64,000 bases of DNA from Oscillatoria nigro-viridis PCC 7112 (GCF_000317475.1 NC_019729.1:2990501-3054500), one strand, 5' to 3'; positions 52,337-62,078 are shown, counted from the first letter of the stretch. Made by a program: numbers and translations. Notes: a model not told the origin generated them from the sequence alone.

Positions 52337-52996
52337 ATGCACTTTGAGATACTTGTCGAGGATATTTCTGGACAAACTGCTCTTGAAATTCTTATACCAA
52401 AGATTATCAGCACCCAACAACACACATTTAAGATCCATTATTACAAAGGAATTGGGCATATTCCTAAAGGTTTAAAATCTGCTTCTGAAGCCAATAAACG
52501 AATTCTGCTCGACCAGCTTCCGCGACTTATTCAAGGCTACGGCAAAACATTCTCTCAATATCCTCCTGATTACCCTGCTGTCCTCATTGTAATTTGCGAT
52601 CTTGATGACCGATGCCTCAGTACGTTTCGCAGAGCACTACTAGATATTGTAGATAAGTGTAATCCTCAGCCAAAGACGCAATTTTGCATAGCAATTGAAG
52701 AAGGAGAAGCATGGTATCTAGGCGATTTAGCAGCAGTTAAGAAAGCTTATCCGCAAGCCAAAGAAGCAGTCCTAAATTCGTACACTAATGATAGTATCTG
52801 TGGGACGTGGGAGAAGTTAGCTGATGCAGTGTTTTCCGGTGGTGTACAAAACTTATCTAAACAAGGTGGGCAAGCAATTGGTTTAGAGAAGTCTAATTGG
52901 GCTAAGAAGATTCCTCCCTCCATGAACGTAGATAAAAATTTATCACCAAGCTTCTGTTATTTTCGAGATAAACTTCGAGACTTAACGAGTCAGTAA
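52337..52996 (+). CDS. DUF4276 protein, Toprim-like partner of the ATPase
   Basis: 219 residues. The N-terminus FEILVEDISGQTALEILIPKI has a glutamate (Glu8) placed as in Toprim domains. AVLIVICDLDDR gives the DxD set (Asp88, Asp90, Asp91), and CIAIEEGEAWYLGD (117-130) supplies further conserved acids. Together they suggest a metal-dependent nuclease fold, as in the Toprim half of OLD proteins but encoded separately. AGGTGA precedes the ATG. It follows the ATPase by 4 bp and ends at a strong inverted repeat. The Toprim reading is my inference from motifs; the DUF4276 name is from family pattern. Confidence 0.75.
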   Translation: MHFEILVEDISGQTALEILIPKIISTQQHTFKIHYYKGIGHIPKGLKSASEANKRILLDQLPRLIQGYGKTFSQYPPDYPAVLIVICDLDDRCLSTFRRALLDIVDKCNPQPKTQFCIAIEEGEAWYLGDLAAVKKAYPQAKEAVLNSYTNDSICGTWEKLADAVFSGGVQNLSKQGGQAIGLEKSNWAKKIPPSMNVDKNLSPSFCYFRDKLRDLTSQ

Positions 52997-52998
52997 AG

Positions 52999-53063
52999 AA
53001 ACCGGGTTTTTTTATTGGGAATCGCCTAGTGCAACGAAGTAGAATCGTAAAAAAACCCGGTTT
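52999..53063 (+). terminator. 16-bp perfect inverted repeat ending the ATPase-DUF4276 operon
   Basis: AAACCGGGTTTTTTTA at 52999-53014 and its exact complement at 53048-53063. It begins right after the DUF4276 stop, and the arm ends in a T-run, a good terminator. It shares AAACCGGGTTT arms with the repeats at 37-38 kb. No gene follows until 53356. Confidence 0.7.
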
Positions 53064-53355
53064 CTCGACATCCGTGCCTAAGTCCTGCCTAACTACCAAA
53101 ATCGGAATAATAGCCAAACTTTTGATGAGTAACAGTCCATACAGCTTGTTTAGCGAGACAACCTCAGCTTAAGATTCCCACAAACAGCGAACAACCCCAC
53201 AAATGAAAATAGAACGATGCAAAGCATTTTCGCTCGACGCAGGATGTCGGAGTCAATGAAGCTGCCGGTTTGGTAAAATGCCAGAGGCGATCGACTTATC
53301 AATAAAAACCGCCAGATTAATTTAAATTGATTAAAAATTAGGCTGCGAAAATCCG

Positions 53356-54630
53356 ATGATCCGCAAGAATAAACGCAAAAAGTTACCTTTATTGGCAGCG
53401 TTATTAGTCCCGCCATTTATCCCTTGGTTAGTGAGTACGATCGCCCTATTTCTCAGTCTCTGGGTCATCGTACCAGCACCCGCGATGTTCTTGTACCCTT
53501 TGGCGGTGGGAGCACCAGAAATCAGCCCTTGGTTGGTCGGTATCAATACGATCGCCCTTTTGCTGAACCTGCTCAGACGGCATCAAGGCAAAGTCTACAT
53601 TATTTTGTCAATTTGTAACCTGTTCGCCCTCATCCTGGGCCTGCTACCCCTGATTCAGTTTCCAGCAGCCAATGCAGCGGTAGCTACCCAAATGCAAGCA
53701 GTTTTAGGGGAAAACTATTTAGCAGCCGTTCCTCAAGCCGATCGCGCGCAGCTACGCCCTCAACCGTTTATTCTCGCAGATGCGTTCCGAGGAATTCCGA
53801 TTAGAGACGTTAGGATCGATCGGGCTATTGGATTTGCCAACCCTGACGGAGTTTCACTCCAATTAAACCTTTACCGGCCGATGCAAATTGGCAAATATCC
53901 GGCGATTATCACGCTCTACGGGGGAGCTTGGCAAAGAGGCAATCCCGATTACAATGAGGAATTCAGCCGCTACATGGCCGCCCAAGGCTATTGTGTAGTT
54001 GCAATTGATTACCGCCACGCTCCCAAGTATCGATTTCCTGCTCAGATTGAGGACGTACAAGCCGCTCTTTCCTATATCAAAACTCATGCTGCTGATTGGG
54101 GAATCGATCTCGATCGAATTGCTTTGATGGGAAGGTCTGCAGGTGCCCATTTAGCAATGCTAACTGCTTATGATTCTAGTGTGCTTCCAGTTCGAGCATT
54201 GGTGAATTATTACGGGCCAAATGACCTGATTCGGGGATACAATGACCCACCTTTTCCTGATGCCATAAATGTTCGAGCCGTCTTGCGTGCCTTTCTCGGA
54301 GGAACGCCAGACGAACTCAACGAGCTTTACCGTCGGGCTTCTCCCATCAATTATATTAAACCCAATCTTCCCCCTTCTCTACTGGTTTATGCAGGCCGCG
54401 ACCATATCGTTCAGGCTAAGTTTGGTCGATCGCTCTACGAACGATTGCGAGCCACGGGCGATTCCCTACGGGATAGCTTCGCTTCACGGGCTATTCTGCT
54501 CGAAATTCCTTGGGCTGAACACGCCTTTGATGCAGTTTTTAATGGGCCGAGCAATCAATTAGCTTTGTACTACACAGAACGCTTTTTGGCTCATGCTCTA
54601 AAATCTTCCGATTACCAACCAGTTAAATAA
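53356..54630 (+). CDS. membrane-anchored alpha/beta hydrolase, carboxylesterase type
   Basis: 424 residues. Three N-terminal membrane helices (about 10-110: LLAALLVPPFIPWLVSTIALFL, then WLVGINTIALLLNLL, IILSICNLFALILGLL) precede an esterase/lipase domain. The domain shows TLYGGAWQRG (oxyanion), GRSAGAH (nucleophile Ser), Asp in YAGRDHIV and His in WAEHAFD. It resembles BD-FAE/hormone-sensitive-lipase-like esterases. The catalytic part would face one side of the membrane; the substrate is probably an ester. An extra piece near residue 370 (GDSLRDSFASR) appears to be an in-frame repeat. Single gene. Confidence 0.87.
   Translation: MIRKNKRKKLPLLAALLVPPFIPWLVSTIALFLSLWVIVPAPAMFLYPLAVGAPEISPWLVGINTIALLLNLLRRHQGKVYIILSICNLFALILGLLPLIQFPAANAAVATQMQAVLGENYLAAVPQADRAQLRPQPFILADAFRGIPIRDVRIDRAIGFANPDGVSLQLNLYRPMQIGKYPAIITLYGGAWQRGNPDYNEEFSRYMAAQGYCVVAIDYRHAPKYRFPAQIEDVQAALSYIKTHAADWGIDLDRIALMGRSAGAHLAMLTAYDSSVLPVRALVNYYGPNDLIRGYNDPPFPDAINVRAVLRAFLGGTPDELNELYRRASPINYIKPNLPPSLLVYAGRDHIVQAKFGRSLYERLRATGDSLRDSFASRAILLEIPWAEHAFDAVFNGPSNQLALYYTERFLAHALKSSDYQPVK
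54457..54489 (+). repeat. short repeat inserted in frame in the esterase gene
   Basis: GGCGATTCCCTACGGGATAG followed by CTTCGCTTCACGG encodes GDSLRDSFASR between LRAT and AILLEIPWAEHAFD. The word, part of a dispersed cyanobacterial palindrome family (GATTCCCTACGGGATAGC), is not explained by the enzyme fold. The frame is kept. Confidence 0.55.
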
Positions 54631-54785
54631 AAGTTTGATTTTTACTCATTTATGCTCAATAAACTGCGGCTATAACAGTTTAATAAGTTCCCAAATCTCG
54701 TAAAGATTTCTACAGCAAATTGTCGCACCAAATTTTAGAAGAGTTGCCAGACTTTATTTATAGCGGTTCGATCGCGTGGTGAGGT

Positions 54786-54826
54786 ATGCCCCATGCCCCA
54801 TGCCCCATGCCCCATGCCCCATGCCC
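54786..54826. repeat. heptamer tandem repeat (ATGCCCC)
   Basis: Five perfect ATGCCCC units and a partial sixth. Simple-sequence array of the kind common between cyanobacterial genes; no role visible. Confidence 0.85.
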
Positions 54827-54896
54827 TGTTAAACAGAAATTCTGCGGTTGTGTACGCTTGGTGCGATCGGCCTTTATGAAAAAAACCTAAAATTCT

Positions 54897-54938
54897 GTAG
54901 CCTACAATACATTTATTTGGTTAATGATTGTTTAAACT
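54897..54938 (+). promoter_or_regulatory. candidate NtcA-activated promoter upstream of glnN
   Basis: GTA-N8-TAC at 54897-54910, then a TAN3T -10 box (TAAACT) at 54933-54938, separated by 22 bp. This is the established layout of NtcA-dependent promoters in cyanobacteria. The nearest gene downstream on this strand is glnN, a classical NtcA target, though about 480 bp away. Confidence 0.55.
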
Positions 54939-55420
54939 CTCCAAGTGTAGATTGTGTACTCTCCATAATTCTCCAAAACCCCTAAACGAGTGCGTTGTTT
55001 GCTGGACTGCGATTTATCGATCGTCGAACCGTTAAAAACCATAAGTAGTTTTGACCTGAATTCATCGGAATTGATTCGCACAAAATTTTTGAGCTGACCA
55101 GGGTAAAGATTAGTTACTAAATTTGTGCAGTGCAGACATCTATAATGTTGACTCAAGTTTGTACAGGCTCTTGCCATCTATCTTCTTGCTAATAACCGCA
55201 ATCCAACCGCATCTCACACTGGATTGTCACACCCGATGGACGGCGAAGTCATTGCGCCTCGCTCCTCCAATCTTTTCGAGCCTGCCAAAAAAGGCATTCT
55301 CCCAAAAGTTAGCTTTGACAAAAAATCTTGGGTAAATCCAGGATATTCGTCAATCGTTAGACTTGGGCTAACATCTATTTTTTCTCAACTACTCGTCCCG
55401 CAATACCAATAAAAATAACC

Positions 55421-57595
55421 ATGAGTGGAAACGAATCGCGCGTTCAAGCAATTTCTCAAATCGTCAACCGCAAACTGATGCCTGCCCGCCCTCCCAAGCG
55501 GCTAGAAGATATGTGGGCCACAGACGTTTTTACTCTGAGCAAGATGCAAGAAAGTCTGCCCAAAAGCATTTTCAAATCAGTAAAAAACACCGTTCAAACC
55601 GGTCAAAAACTCGATGCTTCCGTAGCTGATGTAGTTGCAGTAGCAATGAAAGATTGGGCTATTTCCAAAGGAGCCCTCTACTACGCCCACGTATTCTACC
55701 CGCTAACCAACGGTACCGCCGAAAAGCACGACGGTTTCATCTCAGTGCAAGGCGACGGTTCCGTCATCTCAGAATTTGCAGGCAAAGTTCTGGTACAAGG
55801 CGAACCCGATGGCTCCTCATTCCCCAACGGCGGCATCCGTTCCACCGCCGCCGCTCGCGGATATACAGCCTGGGATGTCACCAGCCCTGCTTATGTCATG
55901 GAAACAGACAACGGCATGACATTGTGCATTCCTACTGTTTTCATCTCCTGGACAGGTGAAGCCTTAGACAAGAAAACGCCGCTTTTGCGTTCCATTGCCG
56001 CCATGAACAAAGCAGCAACCAGAGTGTTAAAGCTATTAGGCAATACCGAAGTTGCTCCGGTAAATTCCAGTTGCGGTTCCGAACAAGAATACTTCCTGGT
56101 AGATGCCAATTTCAGCAACAACCGCCCCGATTTACTGCTAGCAGGTCGCACCTTGTTTGGCAAAGCTCCTGCGAAAGGTCAGCAATTTGACGACCACTAT
56201 TTTGGAGCGATTCCAGAGCGCGTTCAAGTCTTCATGCAGGAAGTAGAAGAAAGAATGTACCGACTGGGAATTCCTGCCAAAACCCGCCACAACGAAGTAG
56301 CTCCCGGTCAGTTTGAAATTGCACCAGTTTTTGAAGCTGCAAACGTCGCCAGCGACCACCAACAATTAACCATGACAATTCTCCGCAACACTGCGAAGAA
56401 ACACGGTTTTATGTGTTTGCTGCACGAGAAGCCTTTCGCCGGCATTAACGGTTCTGGCAAACACGTCAACTGGTCGGTCGGCAATGCCACCCAAGGAAAC
56501 TTATTAGACCCCGGCGATACACCGCACTCGAACATACAATTTCTAGTTTTCTGCGGCGCTGTGATTCGCGGAGTTCACAAATACGGCCCGCTATTGCGCG
56601 CGGTAGTTGCTACTGCCAGCAACGACCACCGATTGGGTGCAAATGAGGCTCCACCAGCAATTATCTCTGTCTATTTGGGTTCGCAATTAGAAGATATCTT
56701 CGCGCAAATTAGCCGGGGAGAAGTTAAGGACTCTAAAGGTCGGGGAATTATGAACTTAGGTGTAGAAACACTTCCTACTTTCATGAAGGATGCTGGAGAC
56801 AGAAACCGGACTTCGCCCTTTGCCTTTACTGGCAACCGCTTTGAATTCCGTGCAGTAGGTTCCGGTCAGTCTGTTTCCGGGCCGCTGGTGGCGATGAATA
56901 CAATTCTTGCAGATTCTTTGGACTGGATTGCTAACAAATTAGAAAGCGGTTTGGCTAACGGAACTGAACTGAATGCTGCCATCCAAACCATTCTCAAAGA
57001 AGTGATGGACGAGCACGGTGCGGTTGTATTTGGCGGCGACGGCTATTCCGAAGAATGGCACAAAATGGCCGTTGAGGAACGAGGTTTAGCTAACTTGCGG
57101 ACTACGGCCGATGCTTTGCCCGTGTTGAAGGAAGGATACATTGAAGACTTGTTTGAAAAGACAGGTGTTCTGACTCCCGTTGAATTGGAAAGCCGTTACG
57201 ATGTTTATGCTGAGCAGTATTTGCTGGCAATTGAAGTCGAAGCAAAACTGGTAATAAGCATGGCAAAAACCATTATTTACCCCGCAGCGTTGAGGTATTT
57301 AGCTGAACTTTCCGGCACAATCTCTAAATTGAAAGAGATTGGGATTGAACTGGAAAAGGAAAGTGCCGAAAAAGTAGCGGTGTTGGTTAAGTCCATGATG
57401 GATACTGCGAGCAAATTGAGTGCTGCTTTGAGCAAGCACGATTTTGCTTCGACAGAAGACCATATGCAGTATGCTTCGCAAACAATTCGTCCTTTGATGG
57501 ATGAGGTTCGCAAGTATGCCGATGCTCTGGAAGGTGAAGTGGCTGATGATTTGTGGCCTCTGCCTACTTATCAAGAAATGCTGTTTGTTAAGTAA
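55421..57595 (+). CDS. glnN: glutamine synthetase type III
   Basis: 724 residues, the length of GSIII (against about 470 for GSI). Motifs are [58 protein letters not shown], and the ATP-binding stretch [20 protein letters not shown]. It condenses ammonium with glutamate using ATP, as a homododecamer in the cytosol. In cyanobacteria that have it, glnN is induced under nitrogen starvation by NtcA, and helps recovery. A candidate NtcA promoter lies upstream and a hairpin follows the stop. No GS-inactivating factor gene is nearby. Confidence 0.97.
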   Translation: MSGNESRVQAISQIVNRKLMPARPPKRLEDMWATDVFTLSKMQESLPKSIFKSVKNTVQTGQKLDASVADVVAVAMKDWAISKGALYYAHVFYPLTNGTAEKHDGFISVQGDGSVISEFAGKVLVQGEPDGSSFPNGGIRSTAAARGYTAWDVTSPAYVMETDNGMTLCIPTVFISWTGEALDKKTPLLRSIAAMNKAATRVLKLLGNTEVAPVNSSCGSEQEYFLVDANFSNNRPDLLLAGRTLFGKAPAKGQQFDDHYFGAIPERVQVFMQEVEERMYRLGIPAKTRHNEVAPGQFEIAPVFEAANVASDHQQLTMTILRNTAKKHGFMCLLHEKPFAGINGSGKHVNWSVGNATQGNLLDPGDTPHSNIQFLVFCGAVIRGVHKYGPLLRAVVATASNDHRLGANEAPPAIISVYLGSQLEDIFAQISRGEVKDSKGRGIMNLGVETLPTFMKDAGDRNRTSPFAFTGNRFEFRAVGSGQSVSGPLVAMNTILADSLDWIANKLESGLANGTELNAAIQTILKEVMDEHGAVVFGGDGYSEEWHKMAVEERGLANLRTTADALPVLKEGYIEDLFEKTGVLTPVELESRYDVYAEQYLLAIEVEAKLVISMAKTIIYPAALRYLAELSGTISKLKEIGIELEKESAEKVAVLVKSMMDTASKLSAALSKHDFASTEDHMQYASQTIRPLMDEVRKYADALEGEVADDLWPLPTYQEMLFVK

Positions 57596-57634
57596 TAGCA
57601 AACAAATTCGGTTAATTGCAGGTTAGAGTTGTCA

Positions 57635-57655
57635 GGACACGGCAGTGCCGTGTCC
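57635..57655 (+). terminator. glnN terminator hairpin
   Basis: GGACACGGCA and TGCCGTGTCC form a 10-bp perfect stem on one central base, followed by TTACTTGTTTTT. It lies 39 bp after the glnN stop. The palindrome also has the look of a dispersed repeat (a near copy at 30641-30664). Confidence 0.7.
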
Positions 57656-57702
57656 TTACTTGTTTTTGAGGTTAAATGAGTGTGACGCTGAATCTGTCAA
57701 TC

Positions 57703-57730
57703 GATTTTAGATTTTAGATTTTAGATTTTA
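57703..57730. repeat. GATTTTA heptamer array
   Basis: Four perfect GATTTTA units, then GATTA. A shorter degenerate run of the same unit lies at 34871-34899 before gnd. Non-coding. Confidence 0.85.
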
Positions 57731-57744
57731 GATTAAAGGAATGA

Positions 57745-57858
57745 GAATTAAATAACTTCCACTCTTGAAAGTGGGATGGGCCGATTCCGCCCGTCCTTTT
57801 TGAACGGGCTCATAGGCCCATCCCACAATAACAATTAAAATTGTAAGTTATTTAATTC
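57745..57858. mobile_element. 114-bp MITE-like element with nested inverted repeats
   Basis: Perfect 14-bp ends, GAATTAAATAACTT at 57745-57758 and AAGTTATTTAATTC at 57845-57858. Inside is a second inverted pair, GTGGGATGGGCC at 57771-57782 and GGCCCATCCCAC at 57815-57826, and a third, GCCCGT/ACGGGC. The word CGGGCTCATAGGCCCATC is shared, with two changes, with the MITE at 21110-21221, although the ends differ. Confidence 0.75.
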
Positions 57859-58080
57859 GCGATCCAAAGAATTGAAGCATTGACCCCACGGATAAATTCG
57901 GGGGCTTGTCGATCGGATACAGGTTTTTTATTTCTGGACGGGTGAATCCGGGGGCTTGTATCCTGGATGCTTGATTGTCAGAGTCATAAAATGCGATCGA
58001 GAGTAAGAGTTAATATTGTTGAGATACCGTTCAACAAATTTATCGGCGTACAAAAAGTAATATTGCTGCGAAAAGCTATT

Positions 58081-59082
58081 ATGCGAATTCAATCTTTCTT
58101 GAAACAAATGACTCTGGGGGCTCTAGCTCTATTTTTTACGATCGCTTGCAGTCGATCGACTCCGAACGTAAACTCTTCCCCTGAAGCAAGTACCTCTAGC
58201 ACCTTTAAAGTGGCCTTGGTCGTCACAGGCTCCAAAGACAACAACAGTTGGTCTCAAGCCTGCTTTGAAGGATTGAATCTAATTAAAGATAAATTTAATG
58301 CTCAGGTAGACTTTACTGGCCTTGACGGTGAAGATAGTGAAGCAGCCCTTCGCAAATATGCCCAGTCAGGCTATGACCTGGTAATTGCAGCCAGTGGTGG
58401 CTATATCAAAGCTGCCGAAAAGGTCGCTCGAGAATTTCCGCGAACGAAATTTGCCCTGATTACAACGTATCCAGGGAATAACAGAAATTTGGGGGCTGTT
58501 GCCTTTCGATCGGGTGAAGTGGGGTACCTCACAGGCGCTTTGGCTGCCATGAAGACCAAAAGCAATAAAGTTGGCTATATTGTGGGTGCATCTTATCCGG
58601 TTTACAAAGAAGAAGAAGCCTTGTTTAGGCGGGGAGTGAAGGCAACGAATCCCTCTGTTCAAGCCTCGACTGCTTTTCTCAACAGTTGGATTGATACGGA
58701 CAAGGCCACCAAAGTTGCAACGGATATGGTGGCCTCTGGAGTCGATGTTTTGACAATCAACGCGGATGAGGCAGGGTTAGCCGCCCTAAAAGCCGTTACG
58801 CAAAAGCCAGGAGTCTTTGTGATTGGTTGGGCCAAGGATCAGTACGAACTGGCTCCCGGCAAAGTCCTAACTAGCGTTCTGCAGGACATTCCCAATCTGG
58901 TGCTAAATGTGGCAGTGTTAACCCAGCAAGGTCGCTGGGAAGGAAAACTTTACAAGTTTGGGCTCAAGGAAAAGATCTATGACTTTGCTCCTTTCCGTGG
59001 CACTCTCACGTCTCAGGAAGAGGAGACTTTCAAGACCATCCGAGAAGCTGTGACAACTGGCAAAATTGATGTTTCCCCTTAG
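58081..59082 (+). CDS. BMP-family (PnrA-like) substrate-binding lipoprotein
   Basis: 333 residues from ATG 58081. The frame is open from 57967, but the lipoprotein signal (MRIQSFLKQMTLGALALFFTIAC) begins at 58081. The lipobox Cys is followed by a Ser/Pro/Asn linker. The periplasmic-binding fold reads VALVVTGSKDNNSWSQACFEGL, GYDLVIAASGGYIKAAEKVAREFPRTKFALI, and GYIVGASYPVYKEEEALFRRGVKA, as in BMP/PnrA/Med nucleoside-binding proteins. No ABC permease or ATPase gene follows; instead its stop codon overlaps the start of a Cache histidine kinase. So it more likely presents a ligand (purine nucleoside by family) to that sensor than to a transporter. That role is inference. Confidence 0.87.
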   Translation: MRIQSFLKQMTLGALALFFTIACSRSTPNVNSSPEASTSSTFKVALVVTGSKDNNSWSQACFEGLNLIKDKFNAQVDFTGLDGEDSEAALRKYAQSGYDLVIAASGGYIKAAEKVAREFPRTKFALITTYPGNNRNLGAVAFRSGEVGYLTGALAAMKTKSNKVGYIVGASYPVYKEEEALFRRGVKATNPSVQASTAFLNSWIDTDKATKVATDMVASGVDVLTINADEAGLAALKAVTQKPGVFVIGWAKDQYELAPGKVLTSVLQDIPNLVLNVAVLTQQGRWEGKLYKFGLKEKIYDFAPFRGTLTSQEEETFKTIREAVTTGKIDVSP

Positions 59083-61961
59083 TGCGCCGATTAATTGATT
59101 TACCAATATCGATCGATAGTCCGATGAAAAATCAACGCAACGATCGCGCTCTGCCGATTGCCAAAAGCTCCCCTTCACATCCCTGGCAGCGCTTCTTTTC
59201 TATTGCACATCAGCTCCGCTATGGTTTGATATTTTTGGTTCTCCTGAGCTTGCTGCCCACAGGTGGCTTGCTGATCTACCTCAGCTTTCAGGCGCAGATC
59301 CAGCAATCGCGATCGCTCCAACAAGAGCGCAGTCAGACAGCAGCAGCCCAGATTGATAATTATCTAGATGACTTGAAACGAAAACTGAGCTATTTAGCTA
59401 GGGTCAAAGGACTCACCAACTTTCAACCTCAAGTGCAGCAGAGCCTGTTGGAAGGGTTGATTCGTCATAATGATGCTTATGAAGCCGTTGCCATTTTGAA
59501 CCGGAAGGGACAAGTTATCGCGTCAGTTTCACCCTACCAACCGCTCAAGTTAGAAAAACCCGCCAATTCGCCACTGTTTATTCGTGCCTTCAAACAACAG
59601 GAAGATTATGTCAGTCCTGTAGAAATTAATCCTCAAACCCACGAACCAACCACCATTCTGGCGGTTCCGATTCGGAATCAGCGAGATGAGGTGGATGGGG
59701 TGCTATTAGCACAGGTAAATCTCAACTTTCTCTGGTTTGTTGTTTCCCAAACGCAGGTCGGCAAGACGGGTTATGTCTATGTAGTCGATGAGCGTAATTT
59801 TCTGATTGCTCAAAAGGGTAGTAAGCCAGAAAATTTTCAACTTCAAGATATATCTAAGCGCCCTTTCTTTCAATTTTTGAAAGCATCAAAAGATACTAAG
59901 CACCTTAATGTTTATCGGGGTCTAAAACAGGTAGAAGTATTGGGCGCCAGTGCCTTAGTTCGGAGCGTGAATTGGAATGTGGTTGTAGAACTGCCAACGG
60001 CTGAGGCGTATGCTCCCGTTTACCAGATGCTCTCAGTTATGGGAGGCTCATTGGCGGTGGTGACGATCGTCGCTGTTGGCATTGGCTTTCTATTTATTCG
60101 GCAAATTGTGGTGCCCCTCGAGCGCTTAACCGCGGCAGCTACCGAACTCAGTGCGGGGCAATTAGAGACGCGGGTCAACATCCACAGCCAAAACGAACTG
60201 GGGACATTGGCGATCGCCTTTAACAACATGGCAACTCAGTTAGAGGAACTGATTAAAGCTGTTGAAGTGGAACGCAATTTCGTTTCAGCCATTCTTGAAA
60301 TTGCAGGGGCCCTGGTAGTTGTGCTCGACCCCCAGGGACAAATCGTTCGCTTTAACCGAGCTTGCGAACAAGTGACTCATTACTCGTTTAGTGAAGTGAA
60401 AGGGCGCTACATTTGGGACTTGTTCCAAAACTCAGACTTAGCAGGACAAGCCAAAACTGCTTTTGAGTCTTTACAATCTGGTAATTTTCCCCAGCAGTAT
60501 GAAGGCAGTTGGATGAGCAAAGATCGACAACTCAGGCTCATTGCCTGGTCAGATACTGCTTTACTGGACGATCGAGGTGAAATTGAGTACATCATCAAAA
60601 CAGGCATTGACATTACTGAACGGAAACAGGCAGAAGAAGAACTCAAAGCCTCGGAACAGCGACTATCTTTTATATTCCGCAAAACTTCACTGGCAGTTGT
60701 AGAATGGGATTTAAACTTTAAAGTCACTGCTTGGAATCCAGCGGCAGAGCAGATTTTTGGTTACACGGCTACAGAGGCGATCGGACACCATCCCGCAGAA
60801 TTAATTGTGCCTGCGTCTGCCCGAAAGGTCGTCGATCGAATTATGAACGAGTTGTTGATGCAGGGCCAAGGAATCTACAGCGTCAATGAAAATTTTACAA
60901 AAAACGGCAACATCATTATTTGCGAATGGTTCAATACGCCTTTAGTAGGGGATGGTGGCAAGATTGTTGGAGTTGCATCCTTGGCACTGGATATTACTGA
61001 GCGCACGCAAGCCGAAGCTGCGTTAAGGCAAGCAAAAGAGGAAGCTGAGGTTGCACTCAAAACCTTACAGCAAACTCAGGCACAACTCATTCAGGCAGAG
61101 AAAATGTCAGGTTTGGGACAACTGGTGGCTGGTGTTGCTCACGAAATTAATAATCCAGTCAACTTTATCTATGGCAACCTGAGCCATACCGCCGACTACA
61201 CGCAAAATTTACTACAGTTGATTCAGCTTTACCAGCAAACCTATCCAACCAATACCCAAATTCAGGAAAAAATTGAAGAGTTCGAGCTGGAATTCATTAG
61301 TGAAGATTTACCCAAAATCCTGACTTCAATGAAGGTAGGAGCCGATCGCATTCGTCAAATTGTCCTGTCTCTAAGAAACTTCTCGCGGCTCGATGAGGCA
61401 GAAATGAAGCCAGTTGATATCCACGAGGGAATTGAGAGCACATTGATGATTTTGCAAAATCGACTGAAGGCGAAACCGGATCATCCGGCTATTGAAATTG
61501 TCAAAGACTACGGTGACTTACCCCTAGTAGAGTGCTATGCCGGACAGTTGAACCAAGTCTTTATGAATATTCTGGCAAATGCGATCGATGCTTTAGAAAA
61601 CTACGACAATCAGCGTTCTCGAAAAGACATCCAAAAGAATCCCAGTCGCATCACTATTACGACTAAGCTAGTCACAAACGAAACTGGGCCCGCTGCTTCT
61701 AAAAACGTGGTGATTCAAGTTAAAGACAATGGACCTGGGATGACGGAAACTGTTAGACAACAGGTGTTCAATCCCTTCTTCACCACAAAAGCAACGGGTA
61801 AAGGAACTGGATTAGGGCTATCCATCAGCTATCAAATTGTAGTTGATAAGCACGGTGGCTTACTCCAGTGCTTCTCTCAACCCCATCAAGGAGCAGAGTT
61901 CCGCATTGAAATTCCTGTTTTGCAAAGCGGTGCTGTAGCACTTGTCGGTCAAAAAACTTGA
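59082..61961 (+). CDS. Cache-HAMP-PAS-PAS sensor histidine kinase
   Basis: 959 residues. Membrane helix about 45-65, an extracytoplasmic double-Cache domain (about 68-300), second helix about 318-340, HAMP (about 340-395), two PAS domains (about 405-520 and 530-645), a coiled coil, HisKA with the phospho-His in LVAGVAHEINNPVNF (about 690), and HATPase (ANAIDALENY, DNGPGMT, GTGLGLS). No receiver, so phosphate goes to an unlinked regulator. The start GTG at 59082 overlaps the TAG of the lipoprotein gene (TAGTG); an ATG at 59124 is an alternative. The pairing suggests the Cache domain senses the lipoprotein or its ligand. Its kinase core matches the minus-strand kinase at 10-11.7 kb closely. Confidence 0.92.
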   Translation: MRRLIDLPISIDSPMKNQRNDRALPIAKSSPSHPWQRFFSIAHQLRYGLIFLVLLSLLPTGGLLIYLSFQAQIQQSRSLQQERSQTAAAQIDNYLDDLKRKLSYLARVKGLTNFQPQVQQSLLEGLIRHNDAYEAVAILNRKGQVIASVSPYQPLKLEKPANSPLFIRAFKQQEDYVSPVEINPQTHEPTTILAVPIRNQRDEVDGVLLAQVNLNFLWFVVSQTQVGKTGYVYVVDERNFLIAQKGSKPENFQLQDISKRPFFQFLKASKDTKHLNVYRGLKQVEVLGASALVRSVNWNVVVELPTAEAYAPVYQMLSVMGGSLAVVTIVAVGIGFLFIRQIVVPLERLTAAATELSAGQLETRVNIHSQNELGTLAIAFNNMATQLEELIKAVEVERNFVSAILEIAGALVVVLDPQGQIVRFNRACEQVTHYSFSEVKGRYIWDLFQNSDLAGQAKTAFESLQSGNFPQQYEGSWMSKDRQLRLIAWSDTALLDDRGEIEYIIKTGIDITERKQAEEELKASEQRLSFIFRKTSLAVVEWDLNFKVTAWNPAAEQIFGYTATEAIGHHPAELIVPASARKVVDRIMNELLMQGQGIYSVNENFTKNGNIIICEWFNTPLVGDGGKIVGVASLALDITERTQAEAALRQAKEEAEVALKTLQQTQAQLIQAEKMSGLGQLVAGVAHEINNPVNFIYGNLSHTADYTQNLLQLIQLYQQTYPTNTQIQEKIEEFELEFISEDLPKILTSMKVGADRIRQIVLSLRNFSRLDEAEMKPVDIHEGIESTLMILQNRLKAKPDHPAIEIVKDYGDLPLVECYAGQLNQVFMNILANAIDALENYDNQRSRKDIQKNPSRITITTKLVTNETGPAASKNVVIQVKDNGPGMTETVRQQVFNPFFTTKATGKGTGLGLSISYQIVVDKHGGLLQCFSQPHQGAEFRIEIPVLQSGAVALVGQKT

Positions 61962-62078
61962 GTTCCCGCTTGACCGTGCAAAGGCCAAGCTCAAGCTCAG
62001 TTTTATTAGGCTGATGCTCCAAAGACTAGCTACAGCATAAAAATATCTCATATCATTTCCGGTTACACTCATACATGA

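Larger units (their letters stand above)
54631..55420. other. 790-bp glnN upstream region
   Basis: No gene. It contains an ATGCCCC heptamer run (54786-54826), a candidate NtcA promoter at 54897-54938 and an AT-rich stretch before the glnN start. Small frames on either strand look accidental. If the NtcA site drives glnN, its transcript would have a leader of nearly 480 bases. Confidence 0.45.

Noticed and set aside
54786-54826. Possible CRISPR-like repeat run
   Set aside because: Units are 7-bp ATGCCCC without spacers; a simple tandem repeat.
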